64,000 nt of DNA from an uncultured Collinsella sp. (GCA_900541695.1 UQKL01000002.1:75982-139981), one strand, 5' to 3'. Counted from the stretch's first letter, positions 45,441 through 54,081 are shown. Notes: a model not told the origin generated them from the letters alone. Numbers and translations: made by a program.

Positions 45441-45526
45441 GGTAAAACTCTTGACAGCTTTACCAATTAGGGTTTCTAGATTGTTAGGTTTACGTTTGGT
45501 AAAACGTTTTTAGCAGGTTGTTTACC
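45441..45526. promoter_or_regulatory. Cluster of GGTAAA/TTTACC operator-like sites
   Basis: GGTAAA at 45441-45446 faces TTTACC at 45459-45464; between them lies TTGACA, a possible -35 box of the downstream gene. GGTAAAACGTTTTT at 45498-45511 contains the perfect palindrome AAAACGTTTT and faces another TTTACC at 45521-45526. The cluster occupies the divergent glgB/HAD region (45219-45549) and probably controls one or both genes through a LacI-type regulator; that regulator is inferred. Nothing else was recognised in this gap. Confidence 0.5.
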
Positions 45527-45549
45527 ATTTGACATCGAAAGGCTCGTTT

Positions 45550-46239
45550 ATGGACCGCATCGCTGCCCCAAGTGTTGCTTTTATTTTCGATTGCGACGGC
45601 ACGCTGGTTAATAGCACCCCCGTTTGGGCCTATGCCCAGCCCGAGTTATTGCACCGCCACGGGGTTGACGTGACGGTCGACGATTTTGCCCAGTTTGAGC
45701 ATTTGTCGCTGGAGGACGAGTGCCAGGCCTACCACGACACGTGGGGCATTGGCGCGAATGGTGAGGAGCTGTATCGTGAGCTTGGCGAGATTTTGATCGA
45801 TGGGTACTCCAAGGTGCCGCCGCGTGAGGGGCTCCTGGCATTTTTGAAGCAGGCGCAGGAGGCCGGTGTTGCCATGTGCGTTGCCACGTCCACGCCGGCC
45901 GAGCTGGTTACGTCTGCGCTTGCGGGCGCCGGGCTAAATACCTACATGGAGTTTATGACCACCACGGGCGAGGCCGGGCGCTCTAAGCAGTTCCCCGATG
46001 TGTACGAGCTGGCGCTGCACCGTCTGGAGGAGCGCCATGGGCACAAGTTTGAGCGCGCGTGGGTGTTTGAGGACGCCGTCTTTGGCCTAAAGAGCTCTGG
46101 CACCGCCGGCTTTAAGCGCGTGGGTATTTATGACCCGCACGGCCGTATGGAGCGTGATGAGGTTCGCGACAACTGCGAGATCTTTATCGATAGTTATGAG
46201 GACCTGGACCTGGCCCGCGTGCTTTCGTTTGAGGGATAG
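45550..46239 (+). CDS. HAD-family phosphatase / beta-phosphoglucomutase-like
   Basis: A 229-residue haloacid-dehalogenase-type protein with motif I DCDGTLVNS, motif II ATSTPAE and motif IV VFEDAVFG, and the helical cap of the phosphoglycolate phosphatase/beta-phosphoglucomutase subgroup. Substrate cannot be read from the sequence; the nearby glycogen genes make a sugar phosphate plausible. ATG 45550 follows GAAAGGCTCG. The alternative TTG at 45529 is unlikely. Confidence 0.88.
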   Translation: MDRIAAPSVAFIFDCDGTLVNSTPVWAYAQPELLHRHGVDVTVDDFAQFEHLSLEDECQAYHDTWGIGANGEELYRELGEILIDGYSKVPPREGLLAFLKQAQEAGVAMCVATSTPAELVTSALAGAGLNTYMEFMTTTGEAGRSKQFPDVYELALHRLEERHGHKFERAWVFEDAVFGLKSSGTAGFKRVGIYDPHGRMERDEVRDNCEIFIDSYEDLDLARVLSFEG

Positions 46240-46248
46240 GCGAGAGCT

Positions 46249-46890
46249 GTGGCTTGCAAGGTATTAGTGGTGTGTGGCTCGCCCGTGGTGGCGAGCGCGG
46301 ATCTGCTACGTCAGCTGGCGGGGGAGTGCGGCCACGTTGTCGCCGTGGACCGCGGGCTCGACGCGCTTTTGGGCGCCGGCCTGGGCTGCGATGTGTATGT
46401 GGGGGATGCCGACACGGTGAGCGACGCGGGTCGCGCGCTGGTCGATGCCGCTACCGACTTTGAAGTTGAACGCCATGACCCGTACAAGGACTATACCGAT
46501 CTGGCGCTGGCGCTCGATTCCGTCCGTCGTCGCTGGCCGGGTGCCGAGGTGGTTGCGACCTGCGCCACCGGCGGCCGTCCTGACATGGCCCTTTCCGTAC
46601 TGGGGCTGCTCGCGGGCTACGAGGACGCCCCCGTCTGGATTGCCGAGGACAAGGTAGTCGCCCGCATCCTTCACGCAGGCAAATCGTGGACCATCGAGGG
46701 CGCCGAAGGCAAAACCTTCTCCATCATCGCCATAGCCCCCAACACCAAGGTGAGCGAACACGGCCTAGAGTGGGAACTAGACCACGCCCCGCTAGGTTTG
46801 TTAGCCGACACGGGCATCTCTAATGTCGTCAGGAAAACGGCCAAAATCCAAGTCCACCAAGGCATCGCGATCGCCTACCTCTACAAGTAA
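46249..46890 (+). CDS. Thiamine pyrophosphokinase-like protein
   Basis: Thiamine pyrophosphokinase makes thiamine diphosphate from thiamine and ATP. This 213-residue protein has the family pattern VGDADTVSD, DPYKDYTDLALAL and ATGGRPDMALS; in most relatives the last motif reads GGRxDH, so the histidine is replaced by methionine here. The fold is probable, the activity less so. The start is GTG 46249, nine bases after the HAD gene stop, so the two are probably co-transcribed. No TPP riboswitch was seen. Confidence 0.8.
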   Translation: MACKVLVVCGSPVVASADLLRQLAGECGHVVAVDRGLDALLGAGLGCDVYVGDADTVSDAGRALVDAATDFEVERHDPYKDYTDLALALDSVRRRWPGAEVVATCATGGRPDMALSVLGLLAGYEDAPVWIAEDKVVARILHAGKSWTIEGAEGKTFSIIAIAPNTKVSEHGLEWELDHAPLGLLADTGISNVVRKTAKIQVHQGIAIAYLYK

Positions 46891-46905
46891 GGCATCGCCG
46901 CGTGA

Positions 46906-47036
46906 GGGTTTTATCGGGACGGGGCAGAAATAATCGCCTAGCAAGTGTTTAACCGTCCCATCAGGGTTTTATCGGGACGGTGGATAGAAATAATCGCTCG
47001 AAGAGTGATTATTTCTGCCCCGTCCCAGGAAAACCC
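46906..47036. repeat. Compound inverted/direct repeat after the thiamine kinase gene
   Basis: GGGTTTTATCGGGACGG occurs twice in direct orientation (46906 and 46964), each followed by AGAAATAATCG within about ten bases, and once more in inverted, slightly diverged form at 47007-47036. The outer copies can pair over about 30 bases. It carries the GGGAC/GTCCC signature. Confidence 0.8.
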
Positions 47037-47109
47037 GTAAGGCAGGGCAACAACCCAAAAAAAGTCCTTGCATCCCCGCAAACATTCCCCTATAGTACTA
47101 CCTCGTCAC

Positions 47110-47185
47110 GGGGGCGTAGCTCAGCTGGGAGAGCGCTTGACTGGCAGTCAAGAGGTCAGGGGTTCGATTCCCCTCGTCTCCACCA
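47110..47185 (+). tRNA. tRNA-Ala (GGC)
   Basis: A complete cloverleaf: acceptor stem GGGGGCG/CGTCTCC containing the alanine identity pair G3-U70, anticodon stem CTTGA/TCAAG with loop CTGGCAG giving anticodon GGC, and an encoded CCA end. Confidence 0.96.
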
Positions 47186-47195
47186 CCGTGAATGC

Positions 47196-47224
47196 AGAGC
47201 CTCTGGGAATCCGGAGGCTTTTTT
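47196..47224 (+). terminator. Terminator after tRNA-Ala
   Basis: AGCCTC pairs with GGAGGCT around a short loop, followed by TTTTTT. Confidence 0.85.
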
Positions 47225-47721
47225 CATATGAAGCCACCGCGCAAACCAAAGTGACGCCACACCAGCACCCACACCCAAAAAAGTTGCGCAATTTATTTCC
47301 CACTTCTGTACATAGTTTGTTAACCCAGCATAATTCCTTTTTGCATTTCCCGCCGTCAGCGTTGTAGCTCGGGCGGTGCGTGCCAACAACTACACCCGCA
47401 TAAACCTGCGTCAATGTGAACAAGTTTGCAAAATAACTCCCTTAAGCACTGCAAATGAACGATATGTTGCCGCGCGCGGTCTAAATCGGTTTCGAGCCGC
47501 CTTGTGCTAGGATATCTATCGTTACATGGGTTCAACTGCGCTCACGGCTTAACCGGTCGCGAAGCACAGGGCAGATCAGCATCCGGTCGTAACGGCGGTG
47601 CCAGAAAAACCACGAGCTCCAATAGCTTCGTCATGCGTATCTCGTCGAATGACTTTGTTTTTGTCTATGTGCAAGCTGTTCATTCGATTCGACATTTCAT
47701 GACAAATCGCAGCAGTCCTAC

Positions 47722-47781
47722 AGCTGCCTGCGTGCGCTCCAGTTTTGTTCCCGCTTGACTGGATCGCACGCAGCCAGCTGG
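47722..47781 (+). other. Leader hairpin 1 of the polysaccharide operon
   Basis: CAGCTG-C-CTGCGTGCG-C-TCCAGT pairs with its complement downstream, with two single mismatches and a loop of about 16 bases. A T-rich stretch (CATTTTTG) follows about ten bases later, so it may act as a conditional terminator. Confidence 0.65.
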
Positions 47782-47864
47782 AGCCGCGGTCATTTTTGCG
47801 ATACACGTCCGCGTCTCTAGCCACTGCGCCTATACATACCGTTCACGGTGGGGCAGAGCCACGT

Positions 47865-47964
47865 GCTTGTCTGACTGGGCTCAGGGTTTGAATATGGAGC
47901 GCCTTCGCGCACAAGCGCCCTGGCGAAGCCATACCCAAACCCCGTGAGCCACACGTAAGACAGC
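47865..47964 (+). other. Leader hairpin 2, next to the loaP-like start
   Basis: Nested pairs build one long hairpin: TGTCT/AGACA, GGCTCA/TGAGCC, GGGTTTG/CAAACCC, then TATGG/CCATA, CGCC/GGCG and GCGC/GCGC with an ACAA loop. The asymmetric internal loops GACTG and ACACGTA are typical of a protein- or ligand-binding RNA. It ends directly at the ribosome site AAGGGGG of the loaP-like gene. Confidence 0.65.
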
Positions 47965-47979
47965 AAGGGGGTGGTGCTC

Positions 47980-48525
47980 GTGTGGTATGTGATCCAAGTC
48001 ATTAACGGTCGCGAAGACGTAATGCGCGAGCGCATCGAGCGCATGGTGCCGGCTGGTGCCATGCAGGAGCTCTTCTATCCCCAATTTCAAACCGAGATCA
48101 AAGTACACGGCGAATGGGTCAATACGACCAAGCCGCTCTTTCCCGGTTATCTTATCTGCGATACGGCAGATCCCCGTACCGTGCAACAGTATCTGCTGCG
48201 TATGGACGACTTTGCCAGGGTGTTATCCCAGGACGGTCAGTTTGTTCCGCTGGCAAAAGAAGAGGTCCAGCTTATTGGCGGCTTTACGCATAGGGGAGAC
48301 CGCGTAGTGCCCATGAGCGAGGCCCTAAAAGACGGTGACCAGGTCGTTGTGACGGCAGGTCCGTTGTTGGGCCACGAAGGCCTTATCAAAACCATTAACA
48401 GACGCAAGAGCACTGCTTATTTGGAGCTCGACCTGTGCGGCCGACGCGTAACCACTCGCGTTGGCCTTGCCGTGCTTTCAAAAGAGCAGCGCGTCATGCG
48501 CAATCACAGAAGAGCGATCGCCTAG
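47980..48525 (+). CDS. NusG-like antiterminator (LoaP type)
   Basis: Specialised NusG paralogues of the LoaP/RfaH kind help RNA polymerase read through long polysaccharide operons. The 181-residue protein starts WYVIQVINGRE, has an N-terminal NGN domain (about 1-105) and a C-terminal KOW-like domain in GDQVVVTAGPLLGHEGLI. It is the first gene of the polysaccharide operon, as for LoaP. The start is placed at GTG 47980 because AAGGGGG lies eight bases upstream and the product then begins with the NusG tryptophan; GTGs at 47971 and 47974 are alternatives. The structured leader just upstream is a candidate binding site. Confidence 0.85.
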   Translation: MWYVIQVINGREDVMRERIERMVPAGAMQELFYPQFQTEIKVHGEWVNTTKPLFPGYLICDTADPRTVQQYLLRMDDFARVLSQDGQFVPLAKEEVQLIGGFTHRGDRVVPMSEALKDGDQVVVTAGPLLGHEGLIKTINRRKSTAYLELDLCGRRVTTRVGLAVLSKEQRVMRNHRRAIA

Positions 48526-48590
48526 CTGCAAGCTCGCAAGCGGACGACCGAAGGCAAAAAGTATTGGGGGAGGGGCTCTTGGAGACTACG

Positions 48591-49373
48591 ATGATGACCA
48601 TGGCACAGGGCGCGCGGGAGACGCGCACGGCCGCCACGGCGAATTCCGTCACTGCCGCAGCCGGTGCTGCGGGGGATTACCTTACAAACGAAGAAGCGTA
48701 CAAGATGCTGCGCGGTGCCAACTCCGGCGTGAAGCCCGAGCTTGGGCACAGGCTCTACCGCGTTGTTAAGCGTACGGTGGACATTGTCGTCGCCGGCGGA
48801 GCCCTGGTGTTGCTCTTTATTCCCGGGGTAATTCTGAGCGTGGTCATTTGCATAAAGAGCCCGGGCGCCAGCCCCCTATATTCACAGTGGCGCGTGGGCC
48901 GCGTGCGCAAAGACGGCACGTTCTACCTGTTTAAGATCTACAAGTTCCGCAGCATGGTTCCCAACGCAGACCAAATGCTCAAGGACTTGCAGGCCCAAAA
49001 CGAGGCCACTGGCCCCATGTTTAAAATGAAGCACGACCCGCGCATTATTCCCGGTGTGGGTAACTTCATTCGCAAGCACAGCATCGACGAGCTGCCCCAG
49101 CTCATCAACGTGTTCTTGGGCCAAATGAACCTCATTGGCCCGCGCCCCGGCCTGCCGCGCGAGGTTGCCCTGTACAGCGAGCACGACATGAAGCGCCTGG
49201 CGGTAAAACCCGGCTGCAGCGGTCCTTGGCAGGTAATGGGCCGCAGCTACCTGGGCTTCAACGAAATGGTTGAGCTGGATCTTCACTATATAGAGAATCG
49301 CAGCCTGCGCCAGGATCTGCGGTTGATATTCGGCACGCTGAAGACGATGTTCTCTGGGGAAGGTGCCGTGTAG
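48591..49373 (+). CDS. Undecaprenyl-phosphate sugar phosphotransferase (initiating glycosyltransferase)
   Basis: This bacterial sugar transferase (PF02397 type) should start the repeat unit by moving a sugar phosphate to undecaprenyl phosphate at the inner membrane. A 50-residue N-terminus leads to one membrane helix (IVVAGGALVLLFIPGVIL) and the catalytic domain with KIYKFRSMVPNA, KHSIDELPQLINVF and NLIGPRPGLP. Length is 260 residues from ATG 48591, which follows GGAGACTACG. The donor sugar cannot be read from the sequence. It is the second gene of the operon. Confidence 0.92.
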   Translation: MMTMAQGARETRTAATANSVTAAAGAAGDYLTNEEAYKMLRGANSGVKPELGHRLYRVVKRTVDIVVAGGALVLLFIPGVILSVVICIKSPGASPLYSQWRVGRVRKDGTFYLFKIYKFRSMVPNADQMLKDLQAQNEATGPMFKMKHDPRIIPGVGNFIRKHSIDELPQLINVFLGQMNLIGPRPGLPREVALYSEHDMKRLAVKPGCSGPWQVMGRSYLGFNEMVELDLHYIENRSLRQDLRLIFGTLKTMFSGEGAV

Positions 49374-49374
49374 C

Positions 49375-50478
49375 ATGCGCATCGCCATGATAGGCCAAAA
49401 GAGAACGGGTTCGCGCGAGGGCGGCGTAGAAGTGGTGGTAGGCGAGCTTGCTCGCCGTATGGCAGACCTTGGTCACCAAGTAACCTGCTACGACCGTATG
49501 GGCGAAGGAGCTCCTTCCGAGCCCTACGAGAAGGATGGCTACCGCATCGTTCCCGTAAAGGCTCTGGACATCAAGGGGCTCTCTGCGCTCACGAGCAGCT
49601 TTGCCGCAACAAGGGCCGCCATCAAAGACGGGGCAGACGTAATTCACTATCACGCAGAGGGGCCGTGCGTCCCCCTTCGTTTTGCGCGTTCCACGGACAT
49701 CAGGACCGTGGCAACGATCCACGGCCTGGACTGGCAGCGTGCAAAATGGGGCGGCTTGGCTTCCAAGTACATCAAGTTCGGCGAGGCGACGGCGGCCAAG
49801 TGCGCGGATGCGCTCATCGTGCTTTCCCGGGGCAATCAGGAGTACTTCAAGGAGGCTTACGGCCGCGAGGCTACGCTCATTCCCAACGGCATCACTCCCG
49901 AGGCGGATCTTCCCGCGAAGGAGATCTCCGAGCGCTGGGGGCTCACCCAGGGCTCCTATGTCCTCTACCTCGGTCGCATTGTGCCCGAGAAGCGACCGGA
50001 ACTGTTGTTGGAGGCGTACAAGCAGGTAAAGACGGATAAGCGCCTGGTTATCGCGGGCGACTCCTCCGATACGGACGACTACGCCGTGGCGCTCAAAGAG
50101 GCTGCCGCGTCCGACCCCCGCGCGCTCTTTACCGGCCACGTTGAGGGCAACCTGCTCTCCGAGCTGTACTCCAACGCGTATTGCTACGCGCTCCCCTCCG
50201 ACGTTGAGGGCCTGCCCATGAGCTTGCTGGAGGCCATGTCTCACGGTGCGGCATGCGTTACCTCGGATATTCCCGAGTGCGCGGATGTTCTGCAGGGTTG
50301 CGGGCTCACGTTCCCACACGGAGACGCGGGGGCGCTGCGCGACGTGCTTGAAGGCCTGATAGCGGATTCTGCCCAAGCGGAGAGGCTGGGCGCCATGGCA
50401 CGTGACCGCGCGATTAATGGCTATGACTGGAACAGCGTCGTCCAAAGGACGCTTGCTTTGTATGAGGGTGTTGCGTAA
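49375..50478 (+). CDS. Glycosyltransferase, GT4 family
   Basis: A 367-residue GT-B glycosyltransferase. The N-terminus RIAMIGQKRTGSREGGVEVV and HYHAEGP segment resemble rhamnosyl- or DUF1972-type GT4 enzymes, and the nucleotide-sugar region is LYLGRIVPEKRPELLLEA with the E-x7-E-type stretch SDVEGLPMSLLEAMSHG. It presumably adds the second or later sugar of the repeat unit. ATG 49375 lies one base after the previous stop. Confidence 0.9.
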   Translation: MRIAMIGQKRTGSREGGVEVVVGELARRMADLGHQVTCYDRMGEGAPSEPYEKDGYRIVPVKALDIKGLSALTSSFAATRAAIKDGADVIHYHAEGPCVPLRFARSTDIRTVATIHGLDWQRAKWGGLASKYIKFGEATAAKCADALIVLSRGNQEYFKEAYGREATLIPNGITPEADLPAKEISERWGLTQGSYVLYLGRIVPEKRPELLLEAYKQVKTDKRLVIAGDSSDTDDYAVALKEAAASDPRALFTGHVEGNLLSELYSNAYCYALPSDVEGLPMSLLEAMSHGAACVTSDIPECADVLQGCGLTFPHGDAGALRDVLEGLIADSAQAERLGAMARDRAINGYDWNSVVQRTLALYEGVA

Positions 50479-51761
50479 TGAAGATCCTTCTTGTAAATAA
50501 GTTTCATTGGCGCAAGGGTGGAAGCGAGACGTACTACTTTGCTCTTGCCGATGGTCTTCGCGCTCTTGGGCATGAAGTTGCCTTCTTCAGCATGGAGGAT
50601 GAGCGTAATGAGCCGACTGAGTGGTCGCGTTACTTTGTAACGAATCGCGACTATAACGGACCGAGCTCTATTGTCGATAAGGCGAAGGCCGCGCAGGCAC
50701 TTGTGTATTCCAAAGAGGCGCGCGAGAAGTTCGATGCGCTGTGCCGTGAATTCCAGCCCGATGTAATCCATCTCAATCTCACTCATAGGCAGATTACGTT
50801 TTCCATCTTGGACGCTCCTTGGCTAAAGCAGCATCCAACGCCGGTTGTGTATACCTCGCACGACTTGATTCTTGCTTGCCCGAGCTATCTTATGCTTGAT
50901 TCCGAGGGCAACGTTTGCGATTCGTGTCTCGGGGGTCATTTTGGCAATTGCCTTAAGAAGAAGTGCGTAAAGGGTTCGATCGCAAAAAGCGCGTTAGCGG
51001 TGGCTGAGGCGGAGTGGCTTAAACGGCACAAAACCTATTCACGTCTCGATCGCATCATCTGCCCGAGTGAGTTCATGCGGAACAAGTTTATTGAAGCGGG
51101 GCTTCCCGAGCGTCAGCTTGTCCTCATGCGGAATTTCCTGAATCCCGATTCGATGTCACGGGAAGTTGCCAACCAAAATAATGAAGATCCCTACATGCTG
51201 TATCTGGGACGCCTTTCTCGCGAGAAAGGCGTGTTAACGCTCGTGCATGCTTTTGAGAAGGCGGCACCGGTGATCACTGATTGGCGTCTTGTTATTGCAG
51301 GCGATGGCCCTGAATGTGATGCTGTGAAGGTCAAAGTTTCCGCAATGCCAAACGAAATAAGCTCGAGGATTGAGCTGGTTGGATATAAAACCGGTGACGC
51401 CCTGCGCGGACTTGTGAATCGAGCCACTCTGGCGGCTGCGCCGTCAGAGTGCCTCGAGAACGCGCCATATGCGGTTCTCGAGGCACTCGCCGCGGGCAAG
51501 CCCGTTATCGGTACGAACATGGGCGGAATACCCGAGCTGGTACGTGAGGGTGAAACGGGCTTCCTGGCTGAAGCCCACGATGAGGCAGGACTCGCAGATG
51601 CAATCCGTAGGGGTGCGGCGGTGGCCGTCGATCCTGCGGCTTACGCCGCGATGAGCGCGCATTGCCGTTCATTCGTGGCAGAGAACTGTAATCAAGAGAA
51701 GTACATCCGGAATCTCGTCTCCCTGTATCAAGAACTAATTGACCGGAAGGTGGTGGCCTAA
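50478..51761 (+). CDS. Glycosyltransferase, GT4 family
   Basis: A 427-residue GT-B enzyme starting ILLVNKFHWRKGGSETY, with LYLGRLSREKGVLTLVHAF and SECLENAPYAVLEALAAG in the donor-binding half. A cysteine-containing insert (ACPSYLM, then CDSCLGGHFGNCLKKKC at about residues 130-170) is seen in a subgroup of GT4 enzymes and may bind metal. ATG 50478 shares a base with the preceding stop. Confidence 0.9.
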   Translation: MKILLVNKFHWRKGGSETYYFALADGLRALGHEVAFFSMEDERNEPTEWSRYFVTNRDYNGPSSIVDKAKAAQALVYSKEAREKFDALCREFQPDVIHLNLTHRQITFSILDAPWLKQHPTPVVYTSHDLILACPSYLMLDSEGNVCDSCLGGHFGNCLKKKCVKGSIAKSALAVAEAEWLKRHKTYSRLDRIICPSEFMRNKFIEAGLPERQLVLMRNFLNPDSMSREVANQNNEDPYMLYLGRLSREKGVLTLVHAFEKAAPVITDWRLVIAGDGPECDAVKVKVSAMPNEISSRIELVGYKTGDALRGLVNRATLAAAPSECLENAPYAVLEALAAGKPVIGTNMGGIPELVREGETGFLAEAHDEAGLADAIRRGAAVAVDPAAYAAMSAHCRSFVAENCNQEKYIRNLVSLYQELIDRKVVA

Positions 51762-51764
51762 CCC

Positions 51765-52901
51765 ATGGCCGAGAAGAAACTCAACGGAACCGTAATCGTA
51801 ACGTACCGCTGCAACGCGCGCTGCACCATGTGCAACCGCTACAAGGCTCCCAGCCGTCCGGAGGAGGAGCTCTCCCTCGACGTGATCAAGAAGCTCCCGC
51901 GCATGTACTTCACCAACATCACCGGTGGCGAGCCCTTCATCAGGACCGACCTTGCGGATATCGTGCGCGAGCTGTACAAGAAGTCCGACCGCATCGTCAT
52001 CTCCACCAACGGCTTCTTCACCGACCGCATCATCGCCCTTGCCGAGGAATTCCCCCAGGTGGGAATCCGCATCTCCATCGAGGGCCTGCAGCAGACCAAC
52101 GATGAGATCCGCGGTCTCCAGAACGGCTTCAACCGCGGCTATGAGACGCTCAAGAAGCTCGTGGAAATGAAGCACCCGGACGTGGGCTTTGGCATGACTG
52201 TGCAGGATCGCAACGCTGCGGACTTGGTGCCGCTGTACAAGCTTTCCGACGAGCTCGGCATGGAGTTCGCCACCGCCAGCCTGCACAACAGCTTCTACTT
52301 TGTCGAGGCGAAGAACATCATTAAGGACCGTCCCATGGTGGCCCAGAACTTCGAGGACCTGGTAAACGAGCTCCTCAAGTCCAACGAGCCCAAGAAGTGG
52401 TTCCGCGCGTACTTCAACATGGGCCTCATCAACTACATCTATGGGCAGAAGCGCCTGCTCCCGTGCGATATGGCGTTCGACACGTTCTTCATCGACCCCT
52501 ACGGCGACGTCATGCCCTGCAACGGCACCAAGGAGAAGCTCGTTATGGGCAACCTTAACGACGAGTCTTGGGATGAGCTGTGGGAGAGCGCCCAGGCCGA
52601 GAAAGTGCGCGGCTGCGTGCGCCACTGCGACCGCAACTGCTGGATGATCGGCTCCGTGTCTCCGGCCATGCACAAGTACATCTGGAAACCCGCGTCGTGG
52701 GTGCTGGCGCACAAGCTCAAGCCCGGCAAGAAGTTCGACATGCACGAGCTCCCCATCGTGCGCGACTACGAGTCGGGCAAGGTGACGAAGGAGGAGCTGG
52801 ACGCTCTTTCCACCTGCGACATGCACGCCGCGATCAACGACGGCCTTTCCGACGCAAGCCGAGCCGACGCGCACGTGTACGAGACTGAGGAGGCACTGTA
52901 G
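51765..52901 (+). CDS. Radical SAM/SPASM domain protein in capsule operon
   Basis: A 378-residue protein with the radical SAM motif C16-x3-C20-x2-C23 (CNARCTMC), the GGEP segment TGGEPFIR, and a C-terminal SPASM-type cysteine set (CDMAFDTF, DVMPCNG, CVRHCDRNCW). Such enzymes use SAM cleavage to modify peptides, sugars or cofactors. Its place among glycosyltransferases suggests a sugar or lipid-linked glycan substrate; that is inference. Codons are strongly C-ending and composition is higher in GC than the flanking transferase genes. ATG 51765 lies three bases after the previous stop. Confidence 0.88.
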   Translation: MAEKKLNGTVIVTYRCNARCTMCNRYKAPSRPEEELSLDVIKKLPRMYFTNITGGEPFIRTDLADIVRELYKKSDRIVISTNGFFTDRIIALAEEFPQVGIRISIEGLQQTNDEIRGLQNGFNRGYETLKKLVEMKHPDVGFGMTVQDRNAADLVPLYKLSDELGMEFATASLHNSFYFVEAKNIIKDRPMVAQNFEDLVNELLKSNEPKKWFRAYFNMGLINYIYGQKRLLPCDMAFDTFFIDPYGDVMPCNGTKEKLVMGNLNDESWDELWESAQAEKVRGCVRHCDRNCWMIGSVSPAMHKYIWKPASWVLAHKLKPGKKFDMHELPIVRDYESGKVTKEELDALSTCDMHAAINDGLSDASRADAHVYETEEAL

Positions 52902-52973
52902 TGCAGCCGGGTGGAAAAATCGAATGCAAAAATTCAGAAATAGCGGTTGCTCGATATCAATCGGAGGAAACAC

Positions 52974-54077
52974 GTGAAAGTATCCTGCATAACCAGGCAC
53001 GCAATCTCTAATTATGGCTCCCTGCTCCAGGCATATGCGACACAACGAGCGGTAGAGAGCTTGGGGCATGAGTTCGAGATTATGGACTATGTACCTGCTT
53101 GTGAGGACGTATCCCAGCAGGTGAGGACGCTTCTTTCGACAAAGCCGTCCTGGAACGGGAACCCGTTGAAGAAGTCTGTCTACAGACTTCTGATGGAGCC
53201 TGAGACAAGGGTGGCGGGCAAGCGGTTTGCGCGTGAGCGTTCCCAGCTGCTTAAGATGAGCCCTCACTATGCATCCCTGGAGGAGCTGAAGGCTAATCCG
53301 CCCAAGGCCGATGTCTATATGACTGGAAGCGATCAGGTGTGGGGTCCCATCAGCTCGGGCGCATACGACCTGTCATACGCGCTTGAGTTTGCTCCCGAGG
53401 GCGCAAGGCGCATCTCATATGCGGCAAGCTTTGGTAAGAAGAATATGCCGGATAGCGTGCGCCCCAGGTTTCTCGAGGACCTTCGAGCATATGAGGCCGT
53501 GTTCGTACGCGAGGATGCCGCGCGCGAGCAGCTTGCCTCGTGGGGCATAGAGGCCGGACAGGTTGTCGATCCCACGCTGCTGCTTGATGGCGAGGCGTGG
53601 AGAAGGATGGCGGCACCTGCCCCGAAGGGCGAATACATCCTCGTCTACCAGATTCACAGCGACCCGACGGTGGGGCAGTACGCCGTGAAGGTTGCCAAAA
53701 AGCTTGGCTTGCCCCTGATACGGATCTCCGCAAGCCTGCACCAGGCCTCACGCGAGGGCAAGTTCAAGTGGCTGCCGACGCTTGCTGAGTTTCTCTCGTA
53801 TGTCGACAACGCAGCATGCCTAGTCACGGACTCGTTCCACGGTACGGCTTTTGCCATAAATCTCAATACGCCGCTGGTAGAAGTGCTGCCCAAGAACGGA
53901 ACCTCGAGCAGGAACGTGAGTATTCTGCGACTCACGGACCTCACGGACAGAGTGCTTCAGAATCTAGATGATGTCGAGTTAGCATCCAAGCAGATTGACT
54001 TTGGTCGGGTCAACGACGTGATGGGTGCGGAGAGGGAGAAGTCCCTAGCGCAGCTCAAGAGCATGATTGAGGAGTAG
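52974..54077 (+). CDS. Polysaccharide pyruvyl transferase family protein, first copy
   Basis: A 367-residue protein of the PS_pyruv_trans (CsaB/WcaK) family, with an N-terminal NYGSLLQAYATQ segment, TGSDQVWGP, and the C-terminal VTDSFHGTAFAI. Members usually put pyruvyl ketals on glycans, though some do other transfer steps. The start is GTG 52974 after TCGGAGGAAA; an upstream TTG at 52947 is less likely. It is followed at once by an FrhB-like gene, an association that recurs later in the same operon. Confidence 0.87.
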   Translation: MKVSCITRHAISNYGSLLQAYATQRAVESLGHEFEIMDYVPACEDVSQQVRTLLSTKPSWNGNPLKKSVYRLLMEPETRVAGKRFARERSQLLKMSPHYASLEELKANPPKADVYMTGSDQVWGPISSGAYDLSYALEFAPEGARRISYAASFGKKNMPDSVRPRFLEDLRAYEAVFVREDAAREQLASWGIEAGQVVDPTLLLDGEAWRRMAAPAPKGEYILVYQIHSDPTVGQYAVKVAKKLGLPLIRISASLHQASREGKFKWLPTLAEFLSYVDNAACLVTDSFHGTAFAINLNTPLVEVLPKNGTSSRNVSILRLTDLTDRVLQNLDDVELASKQIDFGRVNDVMGAEREKSLAQLKSMIEE

Positions 54078-54081
54078 GGCA

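Larger units (their letters stand above)
47225..47979 (+). promoter_or_regulatory. Long leader region of the polysaccharide operon
   Basis: About 750 bases carry no convincing reading frame on either strand. The last 260 bases hold two strong hairpins (listed separately). A long structured untranslated leader before a LoaP/NusG-type gene is what is expected for an antitermination-controlled operon. A promoter could not be placed with confidence; TGCTAGGAT at about 47505-47513 resembles an extended -10 box but lacks a good -35. Confidence 0.55.

Noticed and set aside
47540..47590. Possible cyclic-di-GMP riboswitch (GCACAGGGCA)
   Set aside because: Only this short word matches; the tetraloop, the receptor and the second conserved half were not found.
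47576..47824. Minus-strand small open frame in the polysaccharide leader
   Set aside because: No ribosome site, no domain, and it overlaps a strong hairpin of the leader.
51735..53267. Minus-strand open frame opposite the radical SAM and pyruvyl transferase genes
   Set aside because: Shadow of C-ending codons in the radical SAM gene; no domain.
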